From Megamerina dolium (Eukaryota > Arthropoda > Insecta > Diptera > Megamerinidae): DNA of 64,000 nt. Shown in pieces: positions 30,297 through 41,399 of this stretch (positions are counted from its first letter, which is position 1; each line of letters starts with the position of its first letter). Location: contig OY978530.1 in NCBI GenBank assembly GCA_963854835.1, forward strand, positions 9,384,872 to 9,448,871, read 5' to 3'. The notes beneath the pieces are model-generated. The model was not told the origin of the DNA. It made no database searches and saw only the letters and a list, made by a program, of their open reading frames with translations. The position numbers were made by a program, and so were the translations under genes.

Positions 30297-31576
30297 TCAA
30301 TGTTTAAAGATGATTTCATGTAAATGTTGACCGCGATTACGCCTCAAATGGTTCACACGCTGGGTCAAATTTTGGCATACTCTCTCCAACGTATCGGCCG
30401 GTATCTCATGAATAAATTCTTCAATATTGGCTTCCAGTGCGTCAACCGTTGCGGGCTTGTCGCTATAGATATGAGGCTTAACATTAATTAAATAAAATTT
30501 TTATGTGGCACTTATAAACCCCGAAGGGCTCTTTGGCCAAGCTTTTTTCCCATTACTGTTGTACGTGTTAAATTTTGGACTGTATCAGAAGGGACCTACT
30601 TATTTTAGCCGATTCGAACGGCAGAACTCTTGTGAGATTACCTTTTCTGAGCTTTGTCACAGAGTTCTGTTAGAAGCTTTCCCATGGCAAATTGTTACTG
30701 CCAGAATAATTGCCAATTGCTTGCCGATAGGTGGGTACCGTTCGAAAGAAAAATCTTTTCGATATAAAATTTGTTATGCTCCAGCCGGGGATTGAACCCA
30801 CGACCTACAGATCAGAAGACCAACACCCTAACCACTGAGCTACTGTACTGAGTTTGTAATCATCGACGGTAGCGCTCGCCGTTTACAGTAACGTTCCTGC
30901 CTCCGTCGTCTTTGAAAAAGTACGGTCCAATGATGCCACCGGCCCATAATCCACACCAAGCAGTGCATTCTACAGTTTGCTTTGGCAGTTCTTGCAATGC
31001 TTCTGGCTGCTCTTCACACCAAATATGGCAATTTTGATTGTTCACGTATCCACTCATCCAAAAATGAGCTTCGTCGCTGAACAAAATTTTCCGATAAAAA
31101 AGTGGATCTTCATCTAACTTTGCCAGCGCCCATTCACCAAAAGTTAGCCGTTGTGGTAGGTCGTGTGGCTTTAATTCTTGCACCAGCTGTATTTTAAAAG
31201 GTTTTACACCAAAATTCTTCCGCAAAGTAGTGTGGTAACAGAGGCCCAATTGCTGCGAACGGCGCCGAATCGATAGTTCACGGTCATCAACAACACTGGC
31301 GGATACAACTGCGGTATTTTCCTGTATCCACACTCTACGTATGCGTGTTAGTGGTTTAATGATCAACAATGTAAATTTGGTTCGAAATTTAGTCACAAGA
31401 TTCCGAATAGCCGCCTCAGAAGGTCGCCCAAACTGACCATAAAATGGAAGAAGTGCGCGATGCACTTTCTTAACCGAGCATGGATTTTGATAATAAAATT
31501 CAATAATCTGCAAGAGTTGTTCGTTTGTAAGTTGATTGATGGTTAGATTATAGACCAAACTAAACATGTTTGACAT
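30297..31576 (-). pseudogene. Tc1/mariner-type transposase with DUF4817-like HTH, deleted core
   Basis: ATG at 31576 begins MSNMFSLVYNLTINQLTNEQ, followed by helix-turn-helix blocks FYYQNPCSVKKVHRALLPFY and SIRRRSQQLGLCYHTTLRK, then KPHDLPQRLTFGEWALAKL, LFSDEAHFW (first catalytic Asp) and CGLWAGGIIGPYFF. After VNGERYR (about 30870) the coding region is lost. It resumes beyond the SINE with KPHIYSDKPATVDALEANI and RGQHLHEIIFKH to a stop at 30297-30299. The second and third catalytic residues lie in the deleted part. The frame upstream of 31576 lies outside the transposon and is not coding. Confidence 0.88.
30488..30846 (-). mobile_element. tRNA-derived SINE, copy 3
   Basis: Reverse complement of the SINE at 10921-11290. 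The tRNA-like head (GTAGCTCAGTGGTTAG, with B box GGTTCAATCCCC) is at the right and the T-rich tail (here A-rich) at the left. It fills the gap left by the transposase deletion. No convincing target duplication is present, so deletion and insertion may be linked. Confidence 0.88.
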
Positions 31577-33592
31577 ATTACACGAAAACAGCTGAGCTAC
31601 GAAAAACAGTGTTGCCAGAAAGAAAGTTGCTAAATAAATCACCCTGTATAAACATGTTAAGTAGTAAACAGATTGACTGCGGCTGCAACATTGTAACAAC
31701 TATCGACACTTAGCATGGTCGACTTCAATCTATTTCTATTCTGGCATCCAACAAAATGATATGTAAGCAATTACCAACACTGAAATACTCGTAATTCCAT
31801 TTAGCTTGCTTTGCTTTTTTTTGCTCGAAGTACTAAAAATGTTTTATTTGTTGTAATGTGTATTATAGAATTTTGAATTATTATTTATCGACATATTAAA
31901 TCGATTAAATTTATGATTTCTGGCCCCACGTTGGGCGCATTTATTGTAATGTGCGTAACTCTATTGTTTCTTTAAATCATCCAAATGTGTCATTCTGTTT
32001 AAAGACCATTATTATTATAAATGACACCAATATGTCCGTATGCCACTTCAGTCCTCGTAGTACACATACGTATATATGTGCGCTCGTTGCAACACACACA
32101 CATGCACACTCAGGCTGTCACCCCACAGAGCAATATACTCGGTGTTGCAACACTACAAACAAAACAATGGCAGGCTTTTATTTTATTTGGGCGCCATTAT
32201 TGTTCATCCATTATAATGCACCCATAGTGGCCTTGCACCAGCTGGCTAGGGTACTCAGGGCGTGGTCCTCAACCCGCCACTGAGAGGCAATGGATGAACA
32301 ATAATGCCCACCATCATTGTAGACATGGGTACTGAAACCGATAGCAAACCAGAAACAAACAACAACCTCATACACAAACATCAACAACACCACATATCCT
32401 CTTATCGTCACGCTCAACCTGGCATGCCTATTGTGTGCTCCCTCCCTTCCTAGATCGACCATGCACGCCTACCAAAATCGTGGACAATCCCCACTGCGTA
32501 CAGGAACCGAAAGTTCAGCCTATATCAATTTCCATTCCATGATCGACCCTAATGTGGGGATTTTACGCACTCATACTTCACTAACAACAATATAAATTAA
32601 ACATTATAAAACAAATTTGAATTTATTACAACAAAATTACAGAAAAGTAAGTTAACCTAGACCTTATATTATATGATATGATTACAACCAATTTACTAAT
32701 ATTAATATTAAAAATAAACTTATAAAAAAAATAACAGAACAAAGTGAAGCAGATTTAGATAAATCGTAATAGGAAAAAACTTAATAGAAATAGAAATCTC
32801 ATGAAAATTTTTTAAGGATAATGCCAACATAAAAAAATAACTATATATGAAAAAAATCAAATGAAAAAAAGAGACGAAAATTGGGGGGGAAACACAAACA
32901 ATCAGAATCATGAAATCAATCTCAAAAGAAAACAAATCGCATACACCCTAATCATACCCTTCCTACTGAGCTCAAAGGGGGGTTGTGGGCGAATGCCTCT
33001 ACTTGCACCACTTAATGTGCAAACACCCGATACTCGCAATTACTATAACAAATCAAAACTTTTCCCCTCACGCACGAAAAGAAAAATCAATCGGTTATTA
33101 CCGGTTCCGACGGGGGGTAAACGGTTGAGTGATGCGAAGGACCTCTATCCTCATCAATTTTCTGCTCTCACCTGCATGTGGTGCCCCCTGCTAATCCTAG
33201 CAACCTTACATGAGATTGGGTAACCAACCCCAATGGATTGTCTGGTAGGAGACAGACGAGAGTTAGAAGACCGTTGCTTCAACGGGCGGAGGGAGTAAAC
33301 CCTCTTAGTTTTAAAAAAATCTCCCCTAACCCAGGGTGTTATGCGACCCGTGCCCAGTGGGTGAGTTTGGCAGCCAGGGGATTACGTTAGGCTGTCTTCG
33401 CACGGAGCCATCCTGATACCAATCCGCCTCAGGATGTAACGGTGGCCTTGCCATGGTATGGGGCGCTGCCATGGTCGACCGGTGATTTCCCCGTCTATCC
33501 TCATTGGTCGTCGCATACGGTGACTTGTCACTGTATGCAGCCCTGCCTCCTCTGAGAGCTGGTGGGGCAGACGACCGTACGAAACAGATGAC

Positions 33593-34450
33593 ATGCCAAA
33601 CAAAAACAAAAAAGACTCCGATACCGTGACGGACGGACGGAGGGGGTTGGGTACCACCTCGGAGGACGGTTACTAGTGAGGCTGTGGGTCACAGCACACT
33701 AGTAAGCAATCACAAAGAAAAATCCGCTGGGGCCAAGAGGCCCAAGCGTAAAACTAAACAACAGCGGGCTCTGCACATCCTCGGTAGGATAAGCAAAAAC
33801 GAGGCCGCTGGTACTGCTCATCCAAAGGACGAGGCCGACAAAGCCAGGTATGAGAAGGTGGTCCAAGACTACCAGGAGTACTTGGCAAGAAAACCCAAGA
33901 TAAACGAGGCAACGAAGCGGAATCGGTCTCACGACGAATCCGGGGAGGCGCCTAAGAAAAGCAAAATGGCCGACGGAAGCAGTGTTGCTGTCCGTCCTCC
34001 AAAAATGACTCCAAAACCACGTAGCTACAATGAGGTAGCACATAACCATCTACAGATCGCGTTGGTTGATGAGACCACTGGCCGCGGTAAGCCTGTGCTA
34101 GACAAGTGGGGCGAAATCGAGGCACGGCTGTCTCGAATCGTCGTCGATCATGTGATGGCAAACCCGGAGGGTGAGCCACCACGTTTCGACTCAGCAGAGG
34201 TTGTCCGCGGTTATCGGGTCATCAAATGCGGCTATCAGAACTCTTTAACTTTCCTTAACAGTCAGTCATCGCGCTATTCCGATGACTGACTGGTCAGTCA
34301 TCAAAGCGGAGACTCCGCAAAAGGCATGCCAAACTAAAAATATTCCGTTCTGCGAACCCGGAGGAAGAGCAGGAGGATATAGCCGAGGGCGCCGTAAAGC
34401 TGTTAGAAGGGGTACAGCTGGACGACATCACCGTAACAAATGATGTATAA
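33593..34450 (+). pseudogene. LOA-like ORF1 (RNA-binding gag-like protein), copy 2
   Basis: The probable start is ATG 33593 (MPNKNKKDSDTVTDGR). A short deletion and stop near 33673 shift the frame. The main frame then reads SAGAKRPKRKTKQQRALHIL, ALVDETTGRGKPVLDKWGEI, SRIVVDHVMANPEGEPPRFD and GYRVIKCGYQNSLTF. Compared with copy 1, about 180 bp are deleted near 34240-34300, after which KIFRSANPEEEQEDIAEGAV leads to a stop at 34448-34450. ORF2 begins 2 bases later. Confidence 0.75.
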
Positions 34451-34452
34451 CC

Positions 34453-37400
34453 ATGGTCATGAAGGTTGCCCAAATTAACTTGCAGACCTCTCGGGCTGCT
34501 ACGGTCAACCTTGCCGTCTTCTTGGTGGAGGAGGACGTGGATATAGCTATTGTCCAGGAACCATGGGTGCGGGGCACCGAGATCAAAGGGTTTCCAGGAA
34601 AACACTACAATGTACTCTATAAACGGATCCAAGGTAGGCCTAGATCATGCATTATAGCAAAAAAACACTTAAATATTTTTCTAATAACATCGTACAGTTC
34701 ACAGGATGTGACGGTTGCTGACCTATTAACTGACGGCGTCACACTAAGGGTCGCATCGGTATACATGGCACACGAAAAACCTGCGCCGCCTGAAGAGGTC
34801 AGCAGACTAGCGCAAGAAAGAGGTGACAGGACCCTTCTTCTCGGGTGCGACGCCAATGCTAGGCACGCATTATGGGGCAGTTCCGAGACTAATGAACGAG
34901 GTGAGTCTTTGTTTAACTTTTTAATAAACACAAACTTAGTAGTATGCAACAGAGGTGACACCCATACTTTTACCTTTCCAAGGGCGGACCAGTATGATGG
35001 ATGGGCGGAAGTGTTGGATGTCACTCTATTATCAGATAGCGATGTGATGGGGGTTAAAAATTGGAGAGTTTCCAGCGAAAACTCCTTCTCGATTCATAGC
35101 TAGATACTCTACTATTTGGATCTTAAAGTAGACCCACCCTTGCCACACCGTAATCCCCATAGAACTAACTGGGAGAGGTTTGGAAATTTAGTTAGAAATA
35201 GAATAGGAGGGGCTCCCATTCATAGAATAACATCCATTGATTCACTAAACAGTAGGGTCGAAACATTAGAAAAAGCTTTCGGTAAGGCCTTTAAAATGTC
35301 TTGCCCACTGAAATATAGCAAAAAAAACTTTCCCCCTTGGTGGAGCCAGGAACTGACGGAACTAAGGAAGAAAGCAAGAGCAGATTACAACATCAGCTAC
35401 TCCACTGGAAATTGGCAATTGTACAAAGAAAGCCGGCGGCTGTACAAGAAAGCTATTAGGAGAACCAAAAAGGAGGGCTGGAGAGAATTCTGCTCGTCTG
35501 TTGAATCTACCAAAGATTCAGCTAGACTAAGCCGTACCTTGTCCAAAGACCATCCGAGTGCTTCTTGGATTAGGAAGCAAGATGGAACTTGGGCGGAAAC
35601 GGCAGAAGAATCCTTAGAATTACTCTTAAACACACATTTTCCGGGATGCAGTCAATACGAAAGCGGAAGTAGTAAGAACGAGCGGCGCTCTTATGAGTCA
35701 CTGCATCTCACAAATGAAATAGTAACAAACAAAAAAATTGCATGGGCAATTAAAAGTTTTTCACCCTTGAAGTCACCAGGTCCAGACGGGATCATGCCCA
35801 AAATGTTACAGGTAACATTGGACTGTGTGCTCCCATGGCTGGTGCAAATCTTCAAAGCGTGTCTGAACCTGAAATATGTACCTTCTAGCTGGAGGCTAGT
35901 AAAGGTGGTCTTCATACCAAAGGTTGGCAAGAGAGGACACGAATCAGCGAAGGATTTCAGACCCATCAGTCTAACCTCTTTCGTATTAAAGACGTTTGAA
36001 AGGCTTCTGGATATATACTTAAGGAATTCTCTGGAGAATTCCGTTATATCCACTGCCCAACATGCATACCGAAAGGGGAAGTCGACAGAAACGGCTCTCC
36101 ATGAGGTAGTGCAAACAATAGAGGGATCTCTGGACAACAAACAATACACCATGGCTACCTTCTTGGACACAGAGGGTGCATTCAACAATGTTAGCATAGA
36201 ATCTATCAAACGGGCGTTGATAGAAATAGGAGTGGACACTGTGTTACAGATTGGATTATTTCTATGCTAGTGACTAGGGTCATAAGTGCTAACATGGGCA
36301 ATATCTCAATAACAAAGCTAGTCAAAAGGGGAACCCCACAAGGGGGGGTGATTTCCCCTCTTCTTTGGCTATGCTTAATAAACAACATCCTAATAAAACT
36401 GAATAGAGGGGGTGTCAAAGTGGGGCCGTATGCCGATGATGTGGTGTTATTGGTGTCAGCACTGCGCCCTAGCACGATTAGTGGGATCACGCAAAGGGCG
36501 TTAGACGAGCTCAGCTCCTGGGCTATCAGGTGTGGCCTGGGGTTGAATCCGGATAAAACATAACTGATGCATTTCACCAACAGAATCAAAATACCCAAAT
36601 TTGACTTGCCTAAATTAAATCATCAAACCCTTACTCTTTCTTCCAGTGCTAAATACTGGGGATTATTTTGGACTCCAAGCTTAGCTGGAGGTTAAATACT
36701 GAAAACCGGGTAAAGAAGGCTTGCATTGCCCTCTATACCTGCAAAAAAATAATTGGAAGGAAATGGGGTCTCCAACCAAAACTTACTTTATGGATGTACA
36801 AAGCGGTTGTACGTCCAATTTTATCGTATGGCTCGGTTGTTTGGTGGAAAGCCTTGGATAAGGCCTACACCATTAATAAACTTTGCAGTATACAAAGGTC
36901 AGCATGTGCAGCGGTAGTCGGAGCTATAAAGTCGTGTCCCGGGGATGCTCTTAACGTTCTGACACACATGCTCCCTATTGACCTATACATCAAGAAAACG
37001 ACAACCATGACCGCAGTGAGGCTAAAGGAAGCGGGTCACTGGAAGGAGAGAACCTACGGACATGGATGCACACTAACAAGAGAAACGCAATATACGTCTG
37101 ACAGGACAGACTACATCATCCCGAAGATGAATTTCAATAGAAACTTCACAGTAGTCTTTCCTTCAAGGAAAGATTGGACTAAGGGATGTCTGTTAAACAG
37201 CTTCGACACCACAATCTACACGGACGGCTCCAAAATGGATTGTGGCGTAGGAGCAGGTATATATTCCGAGAGATTGAAATTGGACAAGTCTGTGCGCCTC
37301 CCCAATTTCTAGCGTATTCCAGGCGGAAGTGTTTGCAATCGGGGAAGCTTGTAGGATACTAATCGCAGACTTCAGATTCAAGCTCAATATAGCTATAATA

Positions 37401-38034
37401 TCGGACAGCCAAGCTGCAATTCAGGCTTTAAACTAAGCAATCTTATCCTCCTTCCTATTGGAACAAAGTAGAAGGAGTCTCAATACAACGGTACAACGTT
37501 TCATTGATCTGGGTTCCGGGACACCGGAACATAGAAGGAAACGAAAAAGCCGACGAACTGGCAAGAAACGGATCTGCCATGCAAGAGGCTCTTGCACAAC
37601 CAATGTTCATACCGCTGAGCGTAGCCAAAAGAGCTATCAACACAAAATATCTACAAATAGCGGATTGTAGGTGGAAAAGTCTTACGAAATGTAAAACAAG
37701 TATGTCACTGTGGCCTACATACAATCATAAACAATCAATGTTACTGATAAACAGGAACCGTAAAGACGTCTCTAGACTGACGGCAGTCATTACTGGCTTC
37801 TGGCTCATCGGAGAACAGGGGGCCAAAATGGGATTGTCCCATAACGATTTCTGTCACAGTTGCAACCAAGTGGAAGAAAAGAAAACGGTCTTCCACTTCC
37901 TTTGTAAATGGCCTTCCCTTTGGAAGCAGAGAATGACCACATTAGGCAAACCACTCTTCAACAGCATTGAGGAGTTGGCTGAAGTAAACATCAGCAACCT
38001 CCTAAAGTTTTTAAACAGCACGAACTGGATTTAA
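34453..38034 (+). pseudogene. LOA-like ORF2: endonuclease, RT, RNase H, copy 2
   Basis: ATG 34453 begins MVMKVAQINLQTSRAATVNL. Endonuclease motifs are IAIVQEPWVRG and LLGCDANARHALWGS; the final SDH-type motif is degraded and followed by a TAG at 35101-35103. The same frame then continues with linker and RT: KSPGPDGIMPKML, RPISLTSFVLKTFERLLD, ATFLDTEGAFNNVS. After a frameshift near 36240 come KRGTPQGGVISPLLWLCLIN and the catalytic PYADDVVLLV. RNase H has TIYTDGSKMDCGVGAGIY, IISDSQAAIQAL and WVPGHRNIEGNEKADELA. A C-terminal cysteine/histidine-rich FCHSCNQVEEKKTVFHFLC ends at 38034. Four or more breaks. Confidence 0.88.
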
Positions 38035-38224
38035 CCGTGCTGCCCACACAAACAACCTAACGAACAGTTGGGAGCGAGGATGTGGTAACAAAACGGTGCT
38101 TAAGCGCTATTTGGACTCATGGATGAGTCACCACTTCAACCAACCATCCAACCGGTTCCGACGGAAACCGCAATTTTCACTTAACGGAATTTTACGCTAT
38201 ACCAACAATTCTATATATACATAT

Positions 38225-38662
38225 TGTTACGTTTTTATTCTGTGAACGTTTAATTCTATTTGAATTACCTTGTTCGATCACTGGATTCTGTTAATGATAA
38301 CTGCAACACTTATTTTGTACAACTATATACAGCAACAATTTATTTAATAATCTCTATTTACAATCAACACTGTTTACAATCAACTATTTACTATAACACT
38401 TAAATGTACTTGCAACTTTTGCCTCTGTATCAATGTTTTCGCAATCACGTTCGGAATTAGATTGATCGTCAATTCTCAACACTGGCTCTATTTATACTCT
38501 GTTGGCAACACCCCAGAATCTTCCTTTATCGAGATTCTTCTCTTCCTTTCTCGTTGGCTTGTTCTGGTTATCGCTTATTTCTTTTTGTTGACATTCGTTT
38601 CGATGCTGCCAATAGAGTCAGTCACAATAGTGATGAGTAATCAACTATCGATACTCGTTACA
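38225..38662 (-). repeat. LTR (3') of the SAP-domain element
   Basis: 438 bp, begins TGTTACG and ends CGTTACA. It is nearly identical to 41400-41835; differences include one extra T near 38419 and a small replacement near 38465-38480. The high identity implies recent insertion. Confidence 0.97.
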
Positions 38663-38700
38663 CTGCCCTCCTCTTAACCTTGTTCGTCCCGAACAAGTTT

Positions 38701-41370
38701 TTATACTTCCCCTCGATATGGCGCAAGTCGCTCCAAGTGCACTACTTTAAACTTTGCTCTTTTATTCCAGGCACGTTGAATGCGATACACTACGTCATTT
38801 ATCTTTGCTATAATCTCATATGGTCCTTCCCAATGAGTCTGTAGTTTAGGGGACAGGCCTTTCTTTCGTTGTGGATTATGAAGCATTACAAGCTCTCCTT
38901 CATAGAACCCTTTTGAATTTGCTTTCAAGTCATACCTGGCCTTCATCTTATCGCTTATCATCTGCGACCGCTCTCTGATGAACTGATGTATTTCATCCAA
39001 CTGTTCCCGCTTTTCGCTAGTATAATTTCCTTCGGTTGATCTCGTTGGTGTTACAACTCCAAATTTTAAATCAGCTGGCAGTCTTAACTCATTTCCAAAA
39101 ATTGCCATTGCCGGTGTAGTAGCCGTCGTATCATGTTGTGCGCATCGATAAGCCATGAGGAACATTGGTATATGTACATCCCAGTCTCTTTGGTATTTAT
39201 CTACGACTTTTCTCAAATATTCCTCCAAGGTACGGTTAAATCGTTCTACCATGCCATCAGATTGTGGATGCAAAGGTGTTGTACGAGTTTTGTATATACC
39301 CAGCATACGGCATATCTCTTGGAATACAACTGATTCGAAATTTCGACCTTGGTCTGAGTGTAATTCCATCGGTACACCAAAACGAGTAATCCATTGGTTG
39401 ACGAATACATCCGCAACTGTACTAGCTTCTTGATTTGGAATGGGGTATACTTCAGGCCATTTACTGAAGTAATCTATAACCACCAGAACATACTTGTTTC
39501 CTGCGTTGCTTATTGGAAATGGTCCAGCTATGTCCATAGCAATCCGCTCAAATGGAGCACCCACGGTGTATTGGTGCATCTTACCACGACTTTTCTTAGT
39601 GGGACCTTTGGCCATTGCACATTGCTTACACTTCCGTATCCAATCAGCGACATGGTCATGACATCCAACCCAATAAAATCGTTTCTTTATTTTCTCGACG
39701 GTTTTGGTGATTCCCAAATGCCCTCCACTGGAGGCATTGTGATACTCAGCTATCACTTCGTTTATTCTTGCCTTGGGTACCACTAGCAGATCATAAGTGA
39801 TTTTTCCATCTTCACTTTCCCATGTTCGGAATAAACATCCGTCTCGTAAGTGCAGGCTTTGCCACTGCGCCCAGTATGCCTTTGCTATTGGATTCTCATT
39901 AGCCATTTCTTGCCAATCTGGACGTATGCCCTGCTCCTTGTATTCCATAATCTTTACGAGATCTGGGTCGTTCCGCTGATCTTCTTGCACTCGTTCGATG
40001 GTCCATGACTCCTCCGGCAATATATTCGTAAGTCGTATGTCGACAATGTGCTCCTTGCTTTCCACTCGAGAACAATGTTTACATTCCATTTTGCAAGGAC
40101 GACGAGATAGAGCATCCGCGTTGCCGTGATGTCCTCCTTTACGATGTTCGATGGTAAAATCATAACTCTGCAGCCTTTCAATCCAGCGCGCCAATTGTCC
40201 TTCTGGGTTTTTAAATTGCAATAACCACCTTAGCGCTGCGTGGTCAGTTCGTAGATGAAATGACTGACCGTACAAGTATTTATGAAAATACTTTACACAT
40301 TCCAGTATTGCGAGTAACTCTCTTCGAGTGACACAGTAGTTTCTTTCTGGCTTCGACAGGATTTTACTGTAGTATGCTATTACTTTTTCTTGCCCACCTA
40401 TGATCTGAGAGAGCACACCACCTATTCCATAGCCATTCGCATCTGTATCCAACACAAACTTTTGACCAGGTACTGGATACGATAATACTGGTGCTGAACA
40501 GAGTCTTTCTTTCAGTTGTTCGAATGCTTTCTGTTGTTCCTCGCCCCACACAAATGGTTTGTTCTTTCTTGTCAACTCATGCAGACTGCTGGCGATGTTT
40601 GCAAATCCAGGAACAAATCGTCTATAGTAGGTGCATAAGCCTAGGAAGCTTCTTAACTCGTGAAGATTCGACGGAATAGGCCATTCTTGAACTGCTGCTA
40701 CTTTCTCCTCGTCGGTATGTACCCCTTCTGTTGTTACTTTATGACCAAGATATTTAACTTCTTGCCTGAAGAGTGAACACTTTTTCATATTCAGTTTAAG
40801 CCCTGCTGATTGTATACGCTCAAATACTTCTTTCAACTTTTCCAGGTGGTCTTTCAGCTCTGTGACTTTGTCATTAATAGCTCCGGAAATTTCCTGAAAT
40901 CTAAGTTCAATTCCTTTCTGTAGATTTTCGATGACGTGTTCTTGTCGAGCCGAATGTTCTTGAATTTCCATACGCAATTCACTAATAACGCCCTCTTGGC
41001 GTACCGAATGTTCTTGAAGCTTGGAGTCAATGCGAGACGCATTTCCTTGAATTTCCGTACGAAATTCAGCCGAATGTTCTTGTAACTTCGCATTAATTCC
41101 TTGCAGTTGCTGCTGCTGCTGTTGCATCATGGATTTCATAAATTCCATGAGTTGACCACTCGAATCTACCTTGCTCTCTTCCTCGGCGTGCACAACTGCA
41201 TGTATATCGTCTTCCTCAAAGAACTCATGTTCTTCTACATTAATTCCCTTAGCCTCCATGGCTTTCCTCAGCCTCACCAGCAGTTCCGCCTTTGCACCTG
41301 ATGACGATAGGTTCATCTCTACCAACAGCTTTTTAAGCTGGTCCACTTTTAGTTGGTCAATTTTCACCAT
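38701..41370 (-). CDS. SAP domain + coiled coil + RNase H + integrase fusion polyprotein (889 aa)
   Basis: The intact ORF starts MVKIDQLKVDQLKKLLVEMN, an N-terminal SAP-like helix-extended-helix (about residues 5-38) expected to bind DNA. A glutamine stretch and heptad-like coiled coil with repeated LQEHS follow (about 80-180). At about residue 180 the sequence jumps in frame into the RT thumb, GLKLNMKKCSLFRQEVKYLG, so capsid, protease and the RT active site are gone. RNase H follows (FVLDTDANGYGIGGVLSQ, RTDHAALRWLL, GNADALSRR). Integrase then has an HHCC region (CKQCAMAK), AMDIAGPF, HSDQGRNFES and MVERFNRTLEEYL (D, D, E all present) and a C-terminal GPYEIIAKI module. Integrase looks functional; RT cannot be. 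It probably depends on a relative for replication. Confidence 0.93.
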   Translation of the reverse strand: MVKIDQLKVDQLKKLLVEMNLSSSGAKAELLVRLRKAMEAKGINVEEHEFFEEDDIHAVVHAEEESKVDSSGQLMEFMKSMMQQQQQQLQGINAKLQEHSAEFRTEIQGNASRIDSKLQEHSVRQEGVISELRMEIQEHSARQEHVIENLQKGIELRFQEISGAINDKVTELKDHLEKLKEVFERIQSAGLKLNMKKCSLFRQEVKYLGHKVTTEGVHTDEEKVAAVQEWPIPSNLHELRSFLGLCTYYRRFVPGFANIASSLHELTRKNKPFVWGEEQQKAFEQLKERLCSAPVLSYPVPGQKFVLDTDANGYGIGGVLSQIIGGQEKVIAYYSKILSKPERNYCVTRRELLAILECVKYFHKYLYGQSFHLRTDHAALRWLLQFKNPEGQLARWIERLQSYDFTIEHRKGGHHGNADALSRRPCKMECKHCSRVESKEHIVDIRLTNILPEESWTIERVQEDQRNDPDLVKIMEYKEQGIRPDWQEMANENPIAKAYWAQWQSLHLRDGCLFRTWESEDGKITYDLLVVPKARINEVIAEYHNASSGGHLGITKTVEKIKKRFYWVGCHDHVADWIRKCKQCAMAKGPTKKSRGKMHQYTVGAPFERIAMDIAGPFPISNAGNKYVLVVIDYFSKWPEVYPIPNQEASTVADVFVNQWITRFGVPMELHSDQGRNFESVVFQEICRMLGIYKTRTTPLHPQSDGMVERFNRTLEEYLRKVVDKYQRDWDVHIPMFLMAYRCAQHDTTATTPAMAIFGNELRLPADLKFGVVTPTRSTEGNYTSEKREQLDEIHQFIRERSQMISDKMKARYDLKANSKGFYEGELVMLHNPQRKKGLSPKLQTHWEGPYEIIAKINDVVYRIQRAWNKRAKFKVVHLERLAPYRGEV

Positions 41371-41381
41371 CTTTACAGAAT

Positions 41382-41398
41382 CCCACTTCTGACACCAA
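41382..41398 (-). promoter_or_regulatory. tRNA primer-binding site of the SAP-domain element
   Basis: Minus-strand TTGGTGTCAGAAGTGGG lies within two bases of the 5' LTR. TGGTGTCAGAAGTGGG is the type I associate with Leu-tRNA-primed mdg3/Blastopia/micropia-like gypsy elements; that assignment is from memory. Confidence 0.7.
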
Positions 41399-41399
41399 T

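Larger units (their letters stand above)
30192..31646 (-). mobile_element. Tc1/mariner-superfamily transposon with nested SINE
   Basis: The ends CAGGGTGATTTTTTA (30192) and, on the other strand, CAGGGTGATTTATTTAG (from 31646) are imperfect inverted repeats flanked by TA (30190-30191 and 31647-31648). It contains a minus-strand transposase with DUF4817-type N-terminus, an internal deletion and a SINE at about 30488-30846. It is non-autonomous in its present state. Confidence 0.85.
33114..38150 (+). mobile_element. LOA-like non-LTR retrotransposon, copy 2 (near full length)
   Basis: The 5.04-kb insertion is flanked by ACCGGTTCCGACGG at 33100-33113 and 38151-38164, a 13-14 bp target duplication. 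The right LTR shows the related uninterrupted site at 52943-52960. It has a leader of about 480 bp, ORF1, ORF2 with endonuclease, RT and RNase H, and a 3' end with CAACCAACCATCCA repeats rather than poly(A). RNase H downstream of RT places it in the LOA/I assemblage; LOA is my tentative choice. ORFs are broken but recognisable. Confidence 0.92.
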
